Source: Streptomyces sp. PTY087I2
GTDB lineage: Bacteria; Actinomycetota; Actinomycetes; Streptomycetales; Streptomycetaceae
Assembly: GCF_001687325.1 (NCBI RefSeq)
Contig: NZ_LZRD01000006.1
Coordinates: 1-64,000, forward strand
Length of the DNA: 64,000 nt
Reading direction: 5' to 3'
Each line of letters starts with the position of its first letter. Within the stretch, counting starts at the first letter, position 1. Below are positions 8,388 to 17,856 of this stretch, piece after piece. Below the pieces are notes generated by a model, which was not told the DNA's origin, searched no databases, and saw only the letters and a list, made by a program, of their open reading frames with translations. A program made the translations under genes and the position numbers.

Positions 8388-9536
8388 TCAGCGTCCGATC
8401 ACGGGCAGCCCCGACAGCCGTTCGTGCCAGTCCCGCGCCGCCGGGAACCGTGCCTTCACGGTCTCCACCGCCCGCTCCCGCACCGCGACCTGCGACTCGC
8501 GCAGCCGCAGCAGCGGCTCCAGACCCGAACGGGCCAGCAGCAGCCGCTGATTGACCACCGGCACCGGCCCCCAGTGGTTCTTGTAGCTCTCCGCGCCGCG
8601 CAGCAGGCTCAGCACCGTGCGCCCGCCGTCCGAGGCCTGCTGGGCCACCTCGCGCAGCAGCATCGTCGACACATCGACTTTCCGTTCGCGCAGCGCCGGA
8701 TCCGCACCGTACAGATAGCCGCCCGTCAACCGCCCGGACTGCAACGACAGGTTGGACGCCACCACCTCGCCGTTCAGCCGGAACTCGGTCATGGCCGCCG
8801 TGCCGTCCCCGACCATCCGCCCCACCGACCGGATCAGATGGTCCGAGAACCGCGCCCGCAGATGCTCGGGGTTGACCGTCCGGCCCTCCCACTGCCGCTC
8901 GTGCAGCCGCAGCAGCGTGCCGATCGCGGCCGGTACCCGGTCCTGCGGAATCCGGTGCGCCTCGATGCCCAGGGCGTCGACCTTGCGCAGCTTGGAGCGC
9001 AGCCGCTGGCCCCGCGAGCCCGTCAGCCTGGCCACGCGGTCGTCCAGTGGCTCGGCCGGCAGCTCCATGCACGTCGAGTCCGTGAGCCGGCTCCGGGCCC
9101 CCGGCCACCGCCCGAACAGCAACTGCGCCGACGCGTCCGGCCGGACCTCCCGCAGATCCACCACGGTGTGCCGGGCCGCCCGGTCCAGACCGCGCCCCAG
9201 CGCCCCCACCGCGTACCCGGCCTCCTCCTGGTCCAGGAGGATGTCGAAGAAGTCGGAGACGGCCCCGCCCATCGGGACCAGCAGCGGCATCGGACGGTGC
9301 ACCAGCATCAGCGGCGCCGCCCCGATCAGCCGCCCCGCCCGGCGGACCAGCAGCACCCGCAGCCGACCCTCCTGACCGTACGAGATCCACCACGAGTGCA
9401 GCCAGGCATGGCTCTGGAACGGGGTGGGCGTGGCACAGCGGCGGTGCAGCGCGTCCCACTCACCGGCGAGCGCGCCGAACTCCCCGAAGTCCCGGCACAG
9501 GGTCACGGCCAGGCCGCCGGCCCGGTGCGCCGTCAT
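8388..9536 (-). CDS. GNAT-fold acyltransferase (CelD/BcsL-like), exopolysaccharide modification
   Basis: A 382-residue protein of the double-GNAT family (Acetyltransf_6, CelD-like) often found in polysaccharide clusters. Visible family landmarks are the early FQSHAWLHSWW block and, near the C-terminus, GAESYKNHWGP. It probably transfers an acyl group to a sugar or sugar precursor; the acceptor is unknown. The ATG at 9536 overlaps the stop of the Wzz-like gene by ATGA, so the two are translationally coupled. It is the last gene of the eight-gene operon. Confidence 0.8.
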   Translation of the reverse strand: MTAHRAGGLAVTLCRDFGEFGALAGEWDALHRRCATPTPFQSHAWLHSWWISYGQEGRLRVLLVRRAGRLIGAAPLMLVHRPMPLLVPMGGAVSDFFDILLDQEEAGYAVGALGRGLDRAARHTVVDLREVRPDASAQLLFGRWPGARSRLTDSTCMELPAEPLDDRVARLTGSRGQRLRSKLRKVDALGIEAHRIPQDRVPAAIGTLLRLHERQWEGRTVNPEHLRARFSDHLIRSVGRMVGDGTAAMTEFRLNGEVVASNLSLQSGRLTGGYLYGADPALRERKVDVSTMLLREVAQQASDGGRTVLSLLRGAESYKNHWGPVPVVNQRLLLARSGLEPLLRLRESQVAVRERAVETVKARFPAARDWHERLSGLPVIGR

Positions 9537-10204
9537 CGGACCAGCTCCCGCTCGTCCTGGGCGACGCCCCCGGCCGCCGGACCGGGCACCTGGGCCGAGA
9601 CGCTCCAGCCTTCCCGGCGCGGCCGCACCAGCAGGACGAGACCGCCCAGGAGACCGCCCGCCGCCGCCCCCACGGCGGCCCCCAGCGGCACCGACGGCGA
9701 GACCGGCTGGTCCGGCGTCATCGCATGGGTGAACTTGATCAGCTTGACCCCGGTGTCCTTGGAGACATGACCGCTGCTCACGATGACGGCTTCGATGACC
9801 GCGTTGGCGATGTCGGCCGCCTTGTGACGGTCCGAGGAAGTGCCCGTGACGGCGATCATCGGCGAGTCGGGGGAGGTCTCCGACGTGACGTGGGACCGCA
9901 GTTCGCGCAGCGGCTCGCCCGCCGCGCCCTGCGCGTACGAGAGGGTCGCGTCGCTCGTCGTCAGCCGCCCGTACGACTGGGCGTACCCCAGCGCCGCCGC
10001 GGGGTCCGTCTCCCCTTCCGCGACCGCCATCGCATAACTGGTGGCCTCGTACTGCGGGGTGGCGAGCGCGCCGTACGAGAGCCCGGACGCGGTGCCGATC
10101 AGCACGCTGACGGGCAGCGGCCACCAGTGCGGCAGCCGGGTGAGGGCGGTGCGCAGCCGACGGACGCCGACGCGTCGCTGCTGCTGCTCGGGTGAGTCGG
10201 TCAT
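9533..10204 (-). CDS. Wzz-like chain-length regulator / polysaccharide co-polymerase
   Basis: A 223-residue membrane protein with a membrane segment near residues 30-50 (LPVSVLIGTASGLSYG), an extracytoplasmic region of about 110 residues, and a second segment near 170-195 (GAAVGAAAGGLLGGLVLL). This two-TM layout with a PxxP-like motif (PDQPVSPSVP) before TM2 is that of Wzz/YveK proteins that set polysaccharide chain length. There is no fused tyrosine kinase domain. It starts at ATG 10204 and overlaps its neighbours on both sides by four bases. Confidence 0.78.
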   Translation of the reverse strand: MTDSPEQQQRRVGVRRLRTALTRLPHWWPLPVSVLIGTASGLSYGALATPQYEATSYAMAVAEGETDPAAALGYAQSYGRLTTSDATLSYAQGAAGEPLRELRSHVTSETSPDSPMIAVTGTSSDRHKAADIANAVIEAVIVSSGHVSKDTGVKLIKFTHAMTPDQPVSPSVPLGAAVGAAAGGLLGGLVLLVRPRREGWSVSAQVPGPAAGGVAQDERELVR

Positions 10205-11337
10205 GAATGAGCTCTCCGGTTCGGTGGGGCGGTGTCGAGGGCGTACGCGTACACGTCCATCAGGCGCTCGCTGCTGCGCCGGATGTCGTAGTGGCCGACG
10301 GCCCGGGGCGGCGGCCGGCGGTCCGGGCCGGCCTGTATCCGCTGCCGCAGCCGGGCCGTCAGCTCCTCGGGGCTCCCGGCGATCCGGGTCGCGCCCGGGG
10401 CGTGGGCGGCGGGCAGGTCGTCGATGGCGGGGCAGGCGTCGTGCAGCACGGGGAGCCCGGCGGCGAGCGCCTCCACGGCGGCCAGCCCGAAGGACTCCTC
10501 GCGGGACGTGGAGACGAAGACGTCCAGGGCGCTCAGCAGCGCCGGAACACCCGGGACCGGACCATCCCCGTCCTCGTCGCACTCCCCGAGGAACCGGATC
10601 CTGTCTACCGCGCCCAGGCGCAGGGCCAGCGCCCGCAGCGACCCGGCCTCCGGCCCGTCCCCGGCCAGCAGCAACCGGGCCTCCGGCAGGGCGGCGACCG
10701 CGCGGATCAGCACGTCGAACCGCTTGCCCGGCACCAGCCGGCCGACCCCGCCGACCACGAACGCGTCCTCGGGGAGGCTCAGCGCCGCCCGCACGGATGC
10801 TCGCCGCTCCCCGTCGAAGCGGAACCGGTCCGCGTCGATGCCGTTGGGCACCAGCCGGATCCGGTCGGCGGGCACCCCCCAGTCCCGCAGCCGGCCGGCC
10901 ACGGTGGAGGAGACGGCGACCGTCGCCGCGCCGAGGCGTTCGGTGGAGAGGTAGAGGGCGCGGATGGACCGGGTGAGCGGGCGGCCCTCGATCTCGGCCC
11001 GCCCCAGGGAGTGTTCGGTCGCCACGGTGGCCCGCGTCCCCGCGAGGCGCGCCGCGATCCTGCCGTACACACAGGCCCGGTAGAGATGCGTGTGGACCAG
11101 GTCGTAGCGGCCGTCCCGGATCAGCCGGGCGAGGCGTCCGACGGCCGACAGGTCCCGGTTGCCGCGCATCCCGAGGTGCGTCACCCGGATCCCGTCGGAC
11201 CGCAGCTCCTCGGCCACCGCCCCCGGGTTGGTGAGCGTCACCACGTCGCACTCCACCGGCAGATGGCGCAGCAGCAGCCGCAACTGCCGCTCGGCGCCGC
11301 CGACCCCGAGCCCGGTGATGACGTGCAGCGCCCTCAC
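10201..11337 (-). CDS. Glycosyltransferase family 4
   Basis: A 378-residue GT-B enzyme. The N-terminal Rossmann half begins HVITGLGVGGAERQ, the acceptor-side glycine-rich loop. The C-terminal half has VGRLVPGKRFD and the retaining-GT signature EESFGLAAVEALAAGLPV with the two conserved Glu residues. It adds a sugar to a lipid-linked or growing glycan at the inner face of the membrane. The GTG at 11337 forms a GTGA overlap with the deacetylase stop; upstream in-frame sequence only shadows that gene, so this start is preferred. Confidence 0.9.
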   Translation of the reverse strand: MRALHVITGLGVGGAERQLRLLLRHLPVECDVVTLTNPGAVAEELRSDGIRVTHLGMRGNRDLSAVGRLARLIRDGRYDLVHTHLYRACVYGRIAARLAGTRATVATEHSLGRAEIEGRPLTRSIRALYLSTERLGAATVAVSSTVAGRLRDWGVPADRIRLVPNGIDADRFRFDGERRASVRAALSLPEDAFVVGGVGRLVPGKRFDVLIRAVAALPEARLLLAGDGPEAGSLRALALRLGAVDRIRFLGECDEDGDGPVPGVPALLSALDVFVSTSREESFGLAAVEALAAGLPVLHDACPAIDDLPAAHAPGATRIAGSPEELTARLRQRIQAGPDRRPPPRAVGHYDIRRSSERLMDVYAYALDTAPPNRRAHS

Positions 11338-12146
11338 CGGGGGCCGCCCGCCCGCACCGGCGCGGCGGTCCGCGGGCCCGCACCGGGCACCGCCACCTGC
11401 CGCAGCCCGTGCCGCAGGTCCTTGGCCCACAGCCGCACCCCCCGGTCCGCCTGGCTGATGTGCGTACGGGGCAGGGCGAACCGGCTGAGCAGCGGACCGG
11501 GCGTCAGCGCACACGCGTAGCCGTAGCCCGCCGAGCGCGCGGCCCGCGTGACCCGGCGGTCGAGGAAGCCGTACGGGTAGCAGAAGCCCTCCGGGAGCGA
11601 GCCCGTGAGATCGCCGATCAGCGCCCTGCTCTCCGTGGTCTCGCGCCGCAGCTCCTCGTCACGGAGACCCGTCAGGTCCTGGTGGTACAGCCCGTGCGAG
11701 CCGACCTCCATGCCCGCGGCGGCGACCCGCCGGACGTCGGCGTGGGTGAGCAGCGGCTTGCGCGGGCCCAGCGGATCCCACTCGTTGACCCCGCCCGGGC
11801 GGCCCGGCAGCACGAACACCGTGGCCCGGAAGCCGTGCTTGCGCAGCACGGGCAGCGCCTCGTCGAGGAAGTCCGCGTACCCGTCGTCGAAGGTCAGCCC
11901 GACCAGCCCGCGCCGCCCCGCCGCCCCCGCGCGCAGCAGCTCCGACACGCCCACCCCCGTCAGCCGCCGGCTGCGCAGCCAGGACAGCTGCTCGTCGAGG
12001 CGTTCGGGGGAGACCGTGATGCCGTACGGATCGTCGCTCGGGTCCGTCACCGAGTGGTACGTGAGGATCCACGGCTGACGGCGGGTGTGCGGGCGGAGCC
12101 GGGACGAGGGAGCATCGGCGCGATGTACCGAGGATTCAGCGGCCAT
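11334..12146 (-). CDS. Polysaccharide deacetylase (CE4/NodB family)
   Basis: A 270-residue protein with NodB-fold motifs: motif 1 TFDDGYADF (catalytic and metal-binding Asp residues), motif 2 SHGLYHQDL (metal His residues), and FCYPYG. Family members remove N-acetyl groups from polysaccharides using a metal ion. No clear signal peptide or membrane segment is seen, which would imply cytosolic action on a lipid-linked intermediate, or an unrecognised export route. The ATG at 12146 has GGAGG seven bases upstream and overlaps the flippase gene by 11 bases. Confidence 0.88.
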   Translation of the reverse strand: MAAESSVHRADAPSSRLRPHTRRQPWILTYHSVTDPSDDPYGITVSPERLDEQLSWLRSRRLTGVGVSELLRAGAAGRRGLVGLTFDDGYADFLDEALPVLRKHGFRATVFVLPGRPGGVNEWDPLGPRKPLLTHADVRRVAAAGMEVGSHGLYHQDLTGLRDEELRRETTESRALIGDLTGSLPEGFCYPYGFLDRRVTRAARSAGYGYACALTPGPLLSRFALPRTHISQADRGVRLWAKDLRHGLRQVAVPGAGPRTAAPVRAGGPR

Positions 12147-13848
12147 CAAGGAACCTCCGTCGGATGAGTGCCAGCAGGGAGACGACCTCGGGCGAGCGCA
12201 GGGCGAGGCAGGTCAGGAAGAACACGGCGGGGACGAGGAGACACCCGGCGGCCAGGCTCAGCACCGGATCGGGGACGAGCGGGGCGCACGCCCAGCCCGC
12301 CGCGCCCGCCACCAGCGACGCCCCGGCGAGCCGGCCCAGCGAGAGCGCCACGTCCCGGGCCCTGATCGGCACCACCCGGGTGCCGAGGCCCATCAGGAGC
12401 AGCAGGGCCGTGGAGCTGATCCCGATCGCGTTGGCGGTCGCGATGCCGTCCACACCGAAGCGGTACGTCAGCGCATACCCGGCTCCCATGGTGACCAGCA
12501 GCCCGGTCCCCATCGCGAACGCCGGGAACCAGGTGGGCCGCCCGGACGAGAAGAACGGCCGGCTCAGCGCGCCGACCAGACAGTGCCCCAGCAGCCCCAG
12601 CGCGTAGACCCGCATGACCTGGGAGGTCGACGCGGTGTCGGCGGAGTCGAACGCGCCGCGCTGGAAGAGCACTTCGACGATCTGGGGCGCGTAACCGAGG
12701 ACGACCGCCGTGCCGAGCAGCACCACAAGGCCGGCCAGCCCGAGGTCCCGCTCGACCCGCCGCCGGGCCTTCTCGTGCTCCCCGGCCGCCATCGCCTGTG
12801 CGACGACCGGGAAGGTCACCGTGCAGATCATCAGCGACAGCACCATCGGCATCTGCGCGACCTTCTGCGCGTAGTTGAGGTGCGAGATGGCCCCGACGGG
12901 CAGGGTGGAGGCCAGGAACCGTTCCACCAGCACCTGGGACTGACGGCTCACCACGAACACGACCACCGGGGCCAGTACGGCGAACCCCAGCAGCGGAGCA
13001 CTCCGCGCCGCCCGCCGCCTCAGCCGCCCGAACCGGGGCAGCCGAGGCCGGGCGAGCGGCACCAGCCGCAGGAAGACGGGCAGCTGGGTGAGGATCATCA
13101 GCGCACTGCCGACCGCGACCCCCGCCGCGGCCGCCCGCACCCCCCAGACCGCGTGCAGGGCCAGCGTCATCCCGATGATGCCGAGGTTGTACGCGACATA
13201 GACCCCGGCGGGCGGCAGGAAGCTGCCGTGCGCGCGCAGCGCGGCGCTGAAGTAGCCGGTGATCCCGAAGGTGAGGACGGTGACCGCGGTCAGCCGAGTG
13301 CAGTCCACCGCGAGCCGGGGATCGGCGAGCCCCGGGGCCAGCACCCCGACGACCCACGGCGCGCCCGCGATCAGCAGCGCCGCGCCGCCGGAGAGCAGCA
13401 GGAACAGCCGGGGGAGCGTGGCCGCCACCAGTTCCCGTACGGGGTCGGCGCCTCCCTCTGTCCCGCCGGAGGCACGACGGGTGAGGGCGAGGCTGAACGC
13501 CGGGACGAGGAGGAGTGCCATCCCGTCCTCGATCAGCAGCGTCGCCGCCATCTCGGGCACGGTCCAGGCGATCAGGAACGCGTCGCTGGCGTCGCTCGCC
13601 CCGAAGTACCGGGCGATGGCCTGGTCCCGCACCAGACCGAGGACGGCCGCCAGCACGGTCAGCACCGCCGTGCCCGCCGCCGCCCGGGCGAGGAACGCCC
13701 CGAGCCGGGGCGTCTCACCGCTCGGCGTCTCCGGTGCGGCGGGCCCTTCCGGACCCGCCCCCGGGGCGGGGAGCAGCGGCGGGCGCGGGCCCGCCGCAGC
13801 GTCAGCCGGACGTGCCTCGGCCTCCGTGCCCGTACCGGACTCGCTCAT
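12136..13848 (-). CDS. MviN/MurJ-family lipid-linked polysaccharide flippase
   Basis: A 570-residue polytopic membrane protein with about 12-14 hydrophobic segments after a Pro/Ala-rich cytosolic N-terminus of roughly 50 residues. Family blocks include LGLVRDQAIARYFGAS near the first helix and FFSSGRPTW in the second half. In this operon it most likely flips the undecaprenyl-linked repeat unit across the membrane (Wzx role) rather than lipid II. It overlaps both neighbours by a few bases. Confidence 0.85.
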   Translation of the reverse strand: MSESGTGTEAEARPADAAAGPRPPLLPAPGAGPEGPAAPETPSGETPRLGAFLARAAAGTAVLTVLAAVLGLVRDQAIARYFGASDASDAFLIAWTVPEMAATLLIEDGMALLLVPAFSLALTRRASGGTEGGADPVRELVAATLPRLFLLLSGGAALLIAGAPWVVGVLAPGLADPRLAVDCTRLTAVTVLTFGITGYFSAALRAHGSFLPPAGVYVAYNLGIIGMTLALHAVWGVRAAAAGVAVGSALMILTQLPVFLRLVPLARPRLPRFGRLRRRAARSAPLLGFAVLAPVVVFVVSRQSQVLVERFLASTLPVGAISHLNYAQKVAQMPMVLSLMICTVTFPVVAQAMAAGEHEKARRRVERDLGLAGLVVLLGTAVVLGYAPQIVEVLFQRGAFDSADTASTSQVMRVYALGLLGHCLVGALSRPFFSSGRPTWFPAFAMGTGLLVTMGAGYALTYRFGVDGIATANAIGISSTALLLLMGLGTRVVPIRARDVALSLGRLAGASLVAGAAGWACAPLVPDPVLSLAAGCLLVPAVFFLTCLALRSPEVVSLLALIRRRFLDGR

Positions 13849-15203
13849 GCGGCGTTCACCCGGTCCGGCTCGGCCAGCGCCCACCAGGCGGCCAGCCCCA
13901 GCACGACACCGCTGAGCACCGTGGTGGGCCCGCCGATGTCCGCGTACAGGAAGTTGACGCTCTGCCAGGTCATCAGGGCGACCGCCACCAGACCGCAGTC
14001 CAGGGCCGCGTGGGCGCGGGAGCGGGCGAGCCACAGCCGGCGGATCGCGCCGACCAGGATCGCCGCCCAGCTGCCGACGAGCGCGGTCAGTCCGATGAGG
14101 CCCTGCTCGCCGAGGACGAGGAGATACATGTTGTGCGGGGAGAGAAGGGCCTGCCGGCGGAACTCCTGGCCCGCCCCGGCGGTGTCGCTGCCCGACGAGA
14201 GGCCGATCGAGGCGTGCCCGTCGCGGTGGTCGGGGAAGCCCTTGAGACCGACCCCGGCGGCCGGCTGCTCGCGCCACATCGCGCCCGCCGCGCTCCACAT
14301 CGCGTACCGGTCGCTGACCGACCGGTCCGGGGTGCTGGTCACCCGGGTCACGCTGGCGGCCCGGTCCGCGATCATCTCGGAGCCGATGCCGAACCCGCCG
14401 ACCAGCACCACGCCCGCCGCGCCCAGCACGGCCAGCGAGGTGAGCGCCTGCCGCCGCCCGCTCAGCGCCAGGGCGACGAGCACCGCGGCGGCCGTGGCGA
14501 TCCACACGCCCCGGCTGAACGACAGTGTCAGCGGCACGATCAGCGCGACAGCGAGAACGGCGGCGCACGGCCGCAGCCAGGCCGGGGCGCTCCGGGGCGT
14601 GCGCAGAGCGCAGGCGGCCGCGGCGAGCAGCCCGTAGGCGACGACGGTCGCCATGCCCATGATGTCGCTGGGCCCGAAGGTGCCGACCGCCCGGATGTCC
14701 TCGCCCATGTACGAGGCGCCGGTCCCGGTGACGTACTGATGGACGCCCGTGACGCCCTGGACGACCGCCAGGAGGACCAGCGAACCGGCGACGACCCGGA
14801 AGCCGTACGCGTCCCTGAGCAGCAGGAACACCGTGGCGGGCACGAGCACGAAGACCTGGAGGTAGCGGACGAGCCCCGGCAGGGCCGCCCCCGGGTCCGC
14901 CGCCGTGACCGTGGCCACCGCGAAGCCCACCGCGGGCAGCCCCAGCACCAGCGCCGCGGTGGCGCTCAGTGGCCGCTGCCGCAGATACAGCACCCGCCCC
15001 ACGCACACCAGCACGGCGATCCCCGAGGCCACGTCGGCCGGGCCGCCCCCGCCCGAGGTCCCGTACGGGAGGGCGGGCAGCAGGACGGTCGCGACCAGCG
15101 GCAGCAGCGGCCAACGTCCGCGCCAGCCGGTCCAGGGGGAGCGGGCGACGGCGCGCGGCGCGGCCGCCGGTGACGGCACGGGCGGGGTGAGGACAGCGGT
15201 CAT
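13845..15203 (-). CDS. O-antigen ligase/polymerase-like membrane protein (Wzy/WaaL family)
   Basis: A 452-residue integral membrane protein with about 10-12 predicted helices and a large extracytoplasmic loop (around residues 250-325) with SPHNMYLLVLGEQGLIGL, the block that marks the O-antigen ligase family. In this cluster it should polymerise or ligate the translocated repeat units. The ATG at 15203 begins three bases after the preceding gene's stop. The four-base overlap with the flippase gene supports one transcript. Confidence 0.87.
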   Translation of the reverse strand: MTAVLTPPVPSPAAAPRAVARSPWTGWRGRWPLLPLVATVLLPALPYGTSGGGGPADVASGIAVLVCVGRVLYLRQRPLSATAALVLGLPAVGFAVATVTAADPGAALPGLVRYLQVFVLVPATVFLLLRDAYGFRVVAGSLVLLAVVQGVTGVHQYVTGTGASYMGEDIRAVGTFGPSDIMGMATVVAYGLLAAAACALRTPRSAPAWLRPCAAVLAVALIVPLTLSFSRGVWIATAAAVLVALALSGRRQALTSLAVLGAAGVVLVGGFGIGSEMIADRAASVTRVTSTPDRSVSDRYAMWSAAGAMWREQPAAGVGLKGFPDHRDGHASIGLSSGSDTAGAGQEFRRQALLSPHNMYLLVLGEQGLIGLTALVGSWAAILVGAIRRLWLARSRAHAALDCGLVAVALMTWQSVNFLYADIGGPTTVLSGVVLGLAAWWALAEPDRVNAA

Positions 15204-15205
15204 GG

Positions 15206-16684
15206 TCAGCTGCCTCCGAGCCGGAACAGGGAACCCGCCGTTCGCGCCAGCACGCACGCGTCCTGCCACAGCGACCAGGTCTCGATGTAGTGGTTGTCGA
15301 AGCGGGCCCGCTCCTCGATCGAGGTGTCGCCGCGCAACCCGTTCACCTGGGCAAGACCTGTGATGCCCACGGGCATCCGGTGGCGGGCCTGGTAGCCGGG
15401 GTGGGCGCGGCTGAACTGCGCCACGAAGAAGGGGCGTTCGGGTCGCGGACCGACCATGCTCATGTCGCCGCGCAAGACGTTCCACAGCTGCGGCAGCTCG
15501 TCGAGGGACGTCCGGCGCAGCAGGCGGCCGACCCGGCTGAGCCGCCCGTCGGACGCGACGTTCCAGCGGGTGGCCGACTCCTGGACGTCGGCGGGGCGCA
15601 GCGTACGGAACTTCAGCAGGACGAAGGGGCGTCCGTGCCGGCCGACGCGCTCCTGACGGAAGATCACGCCCGGCCCGTCGGAGAGCCGTACGGCGAGCGC
15701 GCAGGCCGCCATCACCGGGGCCGCCAGCACCAGCCCGACCGCGGCCAGGACGGCGTCCATCGCCCGCTTCACCCCGTGGCCGAGGGGGCGGTCCGTCCCG
15801 TCGGGCAGCGGCTGGGCGGTGAAACCCCACAGATGGTCGGGCCTCCCGCCCGCCGGGGGTGCCGCTACGGCGCCGGGCCCGGTGATCAGCCACACCCGGC
15901 AGCCGTGCCCGGTGAGGAGGGTGAAGAGGGCGGCGCCGTCCGGGGTGGCCTCCGGCGGGGCCGTGAACACCGCGTGCCGCACACTGTTCTGCACCACGGC
16001 CCGCCCCACCTCCTGGGGCGAGGCCAGGACCGGCAGGGGCACGGCGTCGGAACCCGTCACCTGCTGCTCGTCCCCGGCCGCCGGGGCGACCAGACCGACC
16101 GGCCGCAGCCCGTACGCGGGATGGTCGTACAGCGCGGCCGTCACCTGACAGGCCGCCGGCCCCTGGCCCACGACCAGCGTGGACTGCGGGCGGCGCACGG
16201 CGGCCCGCCGCCGCGCCCGGTGGACCGCCGCGCGCCCGGCGCAGGTCAGCGCGGTCTGCGTACCGGCCCCGTACACCAGCACCGCCCAGCCGAACCCCTG
16301 CTGCGGGGCCCAGGCGTCCAGCACCTCCATCGTCACGTACCACTGGAGGAGGGTGAGACCGAGGAGCGCGGGCAGATCGGAGAGGACCGAGGGGGACAAC
16401 CGCATCCGGTACAGACCGCGCCAGGCGAAGAGCAGCACCTGCGCCACCGCCTGGACGGCCATCAGCAGCCAGGGCCACGCGACCGGGACCACCAGGGCGA
16501 ACGTCACCGCCGGGGCCAGGGCGTCCACGCACAGCAGCGGGACGGGACGGCCGTACCGGACGGCCCGGCGCTCACCCGGCCTCGCCTGCGCACCGCCGCC
16601 GCTTCTTCGCGGCGGATGAACCGTGTGAGCCTGCACGGCTGTTGCCTGGCCGGCTCCGGGAACCGGTGCACTCTCCATCGTCAT
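15206..16684 (-). CDS. Exopolysaccharide polyprenyl glycosylphosphotransferase (initiating transferase)
   Basis: A 492-residue protein. N-terminal membrane helices (about 50-150) are followed by a nucleotide-binding-like region and the C-terminal bacterial sugar-transferase domain (about 300-490). That domain opens with KRAMDAVLAAVGLVLAAP and carries RQERVGRHGRPF, KFRT, TSLDELPQLWNVLRGDMS and VGPRPE. It transfers a sugar-1-phosphate from a nucleotide sugar to undecaprenyl phosphate, the first step of repeat-unit assembly. The ATG at 16684 forms an ATGA overlap with the upstream glycosyltransferase. Confidence 0.93.
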   Translation of the reverse strand: MTMESAPVPGAGQATAVQAHTVHPPRRSGGGAQARPGERRAVRYGRPVPLLCVDALAPAVTFALVVPVAWPWLLMAVQAVAQVLLFAWRGLYRMRLSPSVLSDLPALLGLTLLQWYVTMEVLDAWAPQQGFGWAVLVYGAGTQTALTCAGRAAVHRARRRAAVRRPQSTLVVGQGPAACQVTAALYDHPAYGLRPVGLVAPAAGDEQQVTGSDAVPLPVLASPQEVGRAVVQNSVRHAVFTAPPEATPDGAALFTLLTGHGCRVWLITGPGAVAAPPAGGRPDHLWGFTAQPLPDGTDRPLGHGVKRAMDAVLAAVGLVLAAPVMAACALAVRLSDGPGVIFRQERVGRHGRPFVLLKFRTLRPADVQESATRWNVASDGRLSRVGRLLRRTSLDELPQLWNVLRGDMSMVGPRPERPFFVAQFSRAHPGYQARHRMPVGITGLAQVNGLRGDTSIEERARFDNHYIETWSLWQDACVLARTAGSLFRLGGS

Positions 16685-17856
16685 CGCTCGGTGCGCTTCC
16701 TCGTCGTGGGGCCGGACATGCCGACAAGTTCCTGGTAGAGACCGGCAACCGCCCCCGCGGTCCGTCGGACGTCGAAGGCCGCCCGGGTGTGGCGCAGGGC
16801 CCGGCGGGACACCGCCTCGCGCAGATCAGGGTCGGTGAGCAGGGCGGTCAGCGCCGAGGCCAGGGCCGCCGGATCCTCCGGTGGTACGAGGCAGTGGTCC
16901 TCGTGGCCGGGCGGGAGACTCTCGCGCGCGCCGTTCACATCGGTGAGGACGACGGCGCGTCCGCAGGCCATCGCCTCCAGCGGGGCCAGCGCCATGCCTT
17001 CCCACCGGGAGGGCAGTACGAGGACGTCGGCGGCGTGGATCCACGGCCGCACGTCCTTACAGGCCCCGGTGAACAGCACGCCCGGCGGGGCCGACGCCTC
17101 AAGACCGTCCCGGTCGGGCCCGTCGCCCACCAGGACCAGCCGCGCCCCCGGCACCGGCATCCGGCGCCAGGCCCGCAGCAGGACGTCCTGGCCCTTCTGC
17201 CGGGTCAGGCGGCCGACGCAGACGACCAGCGGGGCATCCGCGGCGACCTCCTCCAGTAAGGGGAGGGTGGCCCGGGCCTCCGCCCGGACCGAGTGGTCGC
17301 CGGGGCGGAACCGGTCCAGGTCGATGCCGTTGTGGATGACCGACCAGCGGGCGGCGATGCCCGCCTCCTGCCCGGTGCGGCGCTCCGACTCGCTGACACA
17401 CAGGATGTGGTCGGTCCAGCGTGCGCCGAACCGCTCCCAGCCGAGCGCGAGTTCGGCGGTGCGTCCGCCGACGGCCTCGAACGACCAGGCGTGCGGCTGG
17501 AAGACCGTGGGGACCCGGCCGCGTACCGCGATCCGGCCGGCCAGGCCCGCCTTGGCGCTGTGGGCGTGCACCACGTGCGGGCGGCTCGCGCGGACGATCC
17601 GGCGCGCGGCCGCGACCTCACCGGCCAGCCGGGGCCCGGGAGTACGGGTGGCGGCCCAGCCGTGGACCTCGGCGCCCGCCGCCGCCGCCCCGAGGGCCAG
17701 CGGGCTCCCGGGGGGACAGGCCACCACGGGACGCAGTCCGGCACCGGCCTGGGCCCTGACGAGATCGGTGACGACCCGGGCCACTCCGCCGTCCACGGGC
17801 TGAACCACGTGAAGGACCGTCAATTGTCTTTCTTCAGTACGACGCATGTTCAGCAC
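16681..17856 (-). CDS. Glycosyltransferase family 4, first gene of the exopolysaccharide operon
   Basis: A GT-B glycosyltransferase of about 391 residues. Landmarks are HVVQPVDGGVARVV, VHAHSAKAGLAGR, the mid-protein HNGIDLDRFRPG, VGRLTRQKGQD and the C-terminal SRWEGMALAPLEAMACGRAV with the conserved Glu pair. It should add the second or a later sugar of the repeat unit. The start is uncertain: GTG 17856 has a purine-rich GAGAG six bases upstream, whereas ATG 17847 (three codons later) is poorly spaced. All eight genes down to 8388 run the same way with gaps of two bases or overlaps. Confidence 0.9.
   Translation of the reverse strand: MLNMRRTEERQLTVLHVVQPVDGGVARVVTDLVRAQAGAGLRPVVACPPGSPLALGAAAAGAEVHGWAATRTPGPRLAGEVAAARRIVRASRPHVVHAHSAKAGLAGRIAVRGRVPTVFQPHAWSFEAVGGRTAELALGWERFGARWTDHILCVSESERRTGQEAGIAARWSVIHNGIDLDRFRPGDHSVRAEARATLPLLEEVAADAPLVVCVGRLTRQKGQDVLLRAWRRMPVPGARLVLVGDGPDRDGLEASAPPGVLFTGACKDVRPWIHAADVLVLPSRWEGMALAPLEAMACGRAVVLTDVNGARESLPPGHEDHCLVPPEDPAALASALTALLTDPDLREAVSRRALRHTRAAFDVRRTAGAVAGLYQELVGMSGPTTRKRTER

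Noticed and set aside
12085..14637. An 850-codon open frame on the plus strand
   Set aside because: It lies antisense to the flippase and ligase genes, whose protein families are clear. Its composition is Arg/Gln/Pro-rich, as expected of a GC-rich shadow frame. The same applies to long frames at 1003-3513, 57342-60224 and 37927-39525.
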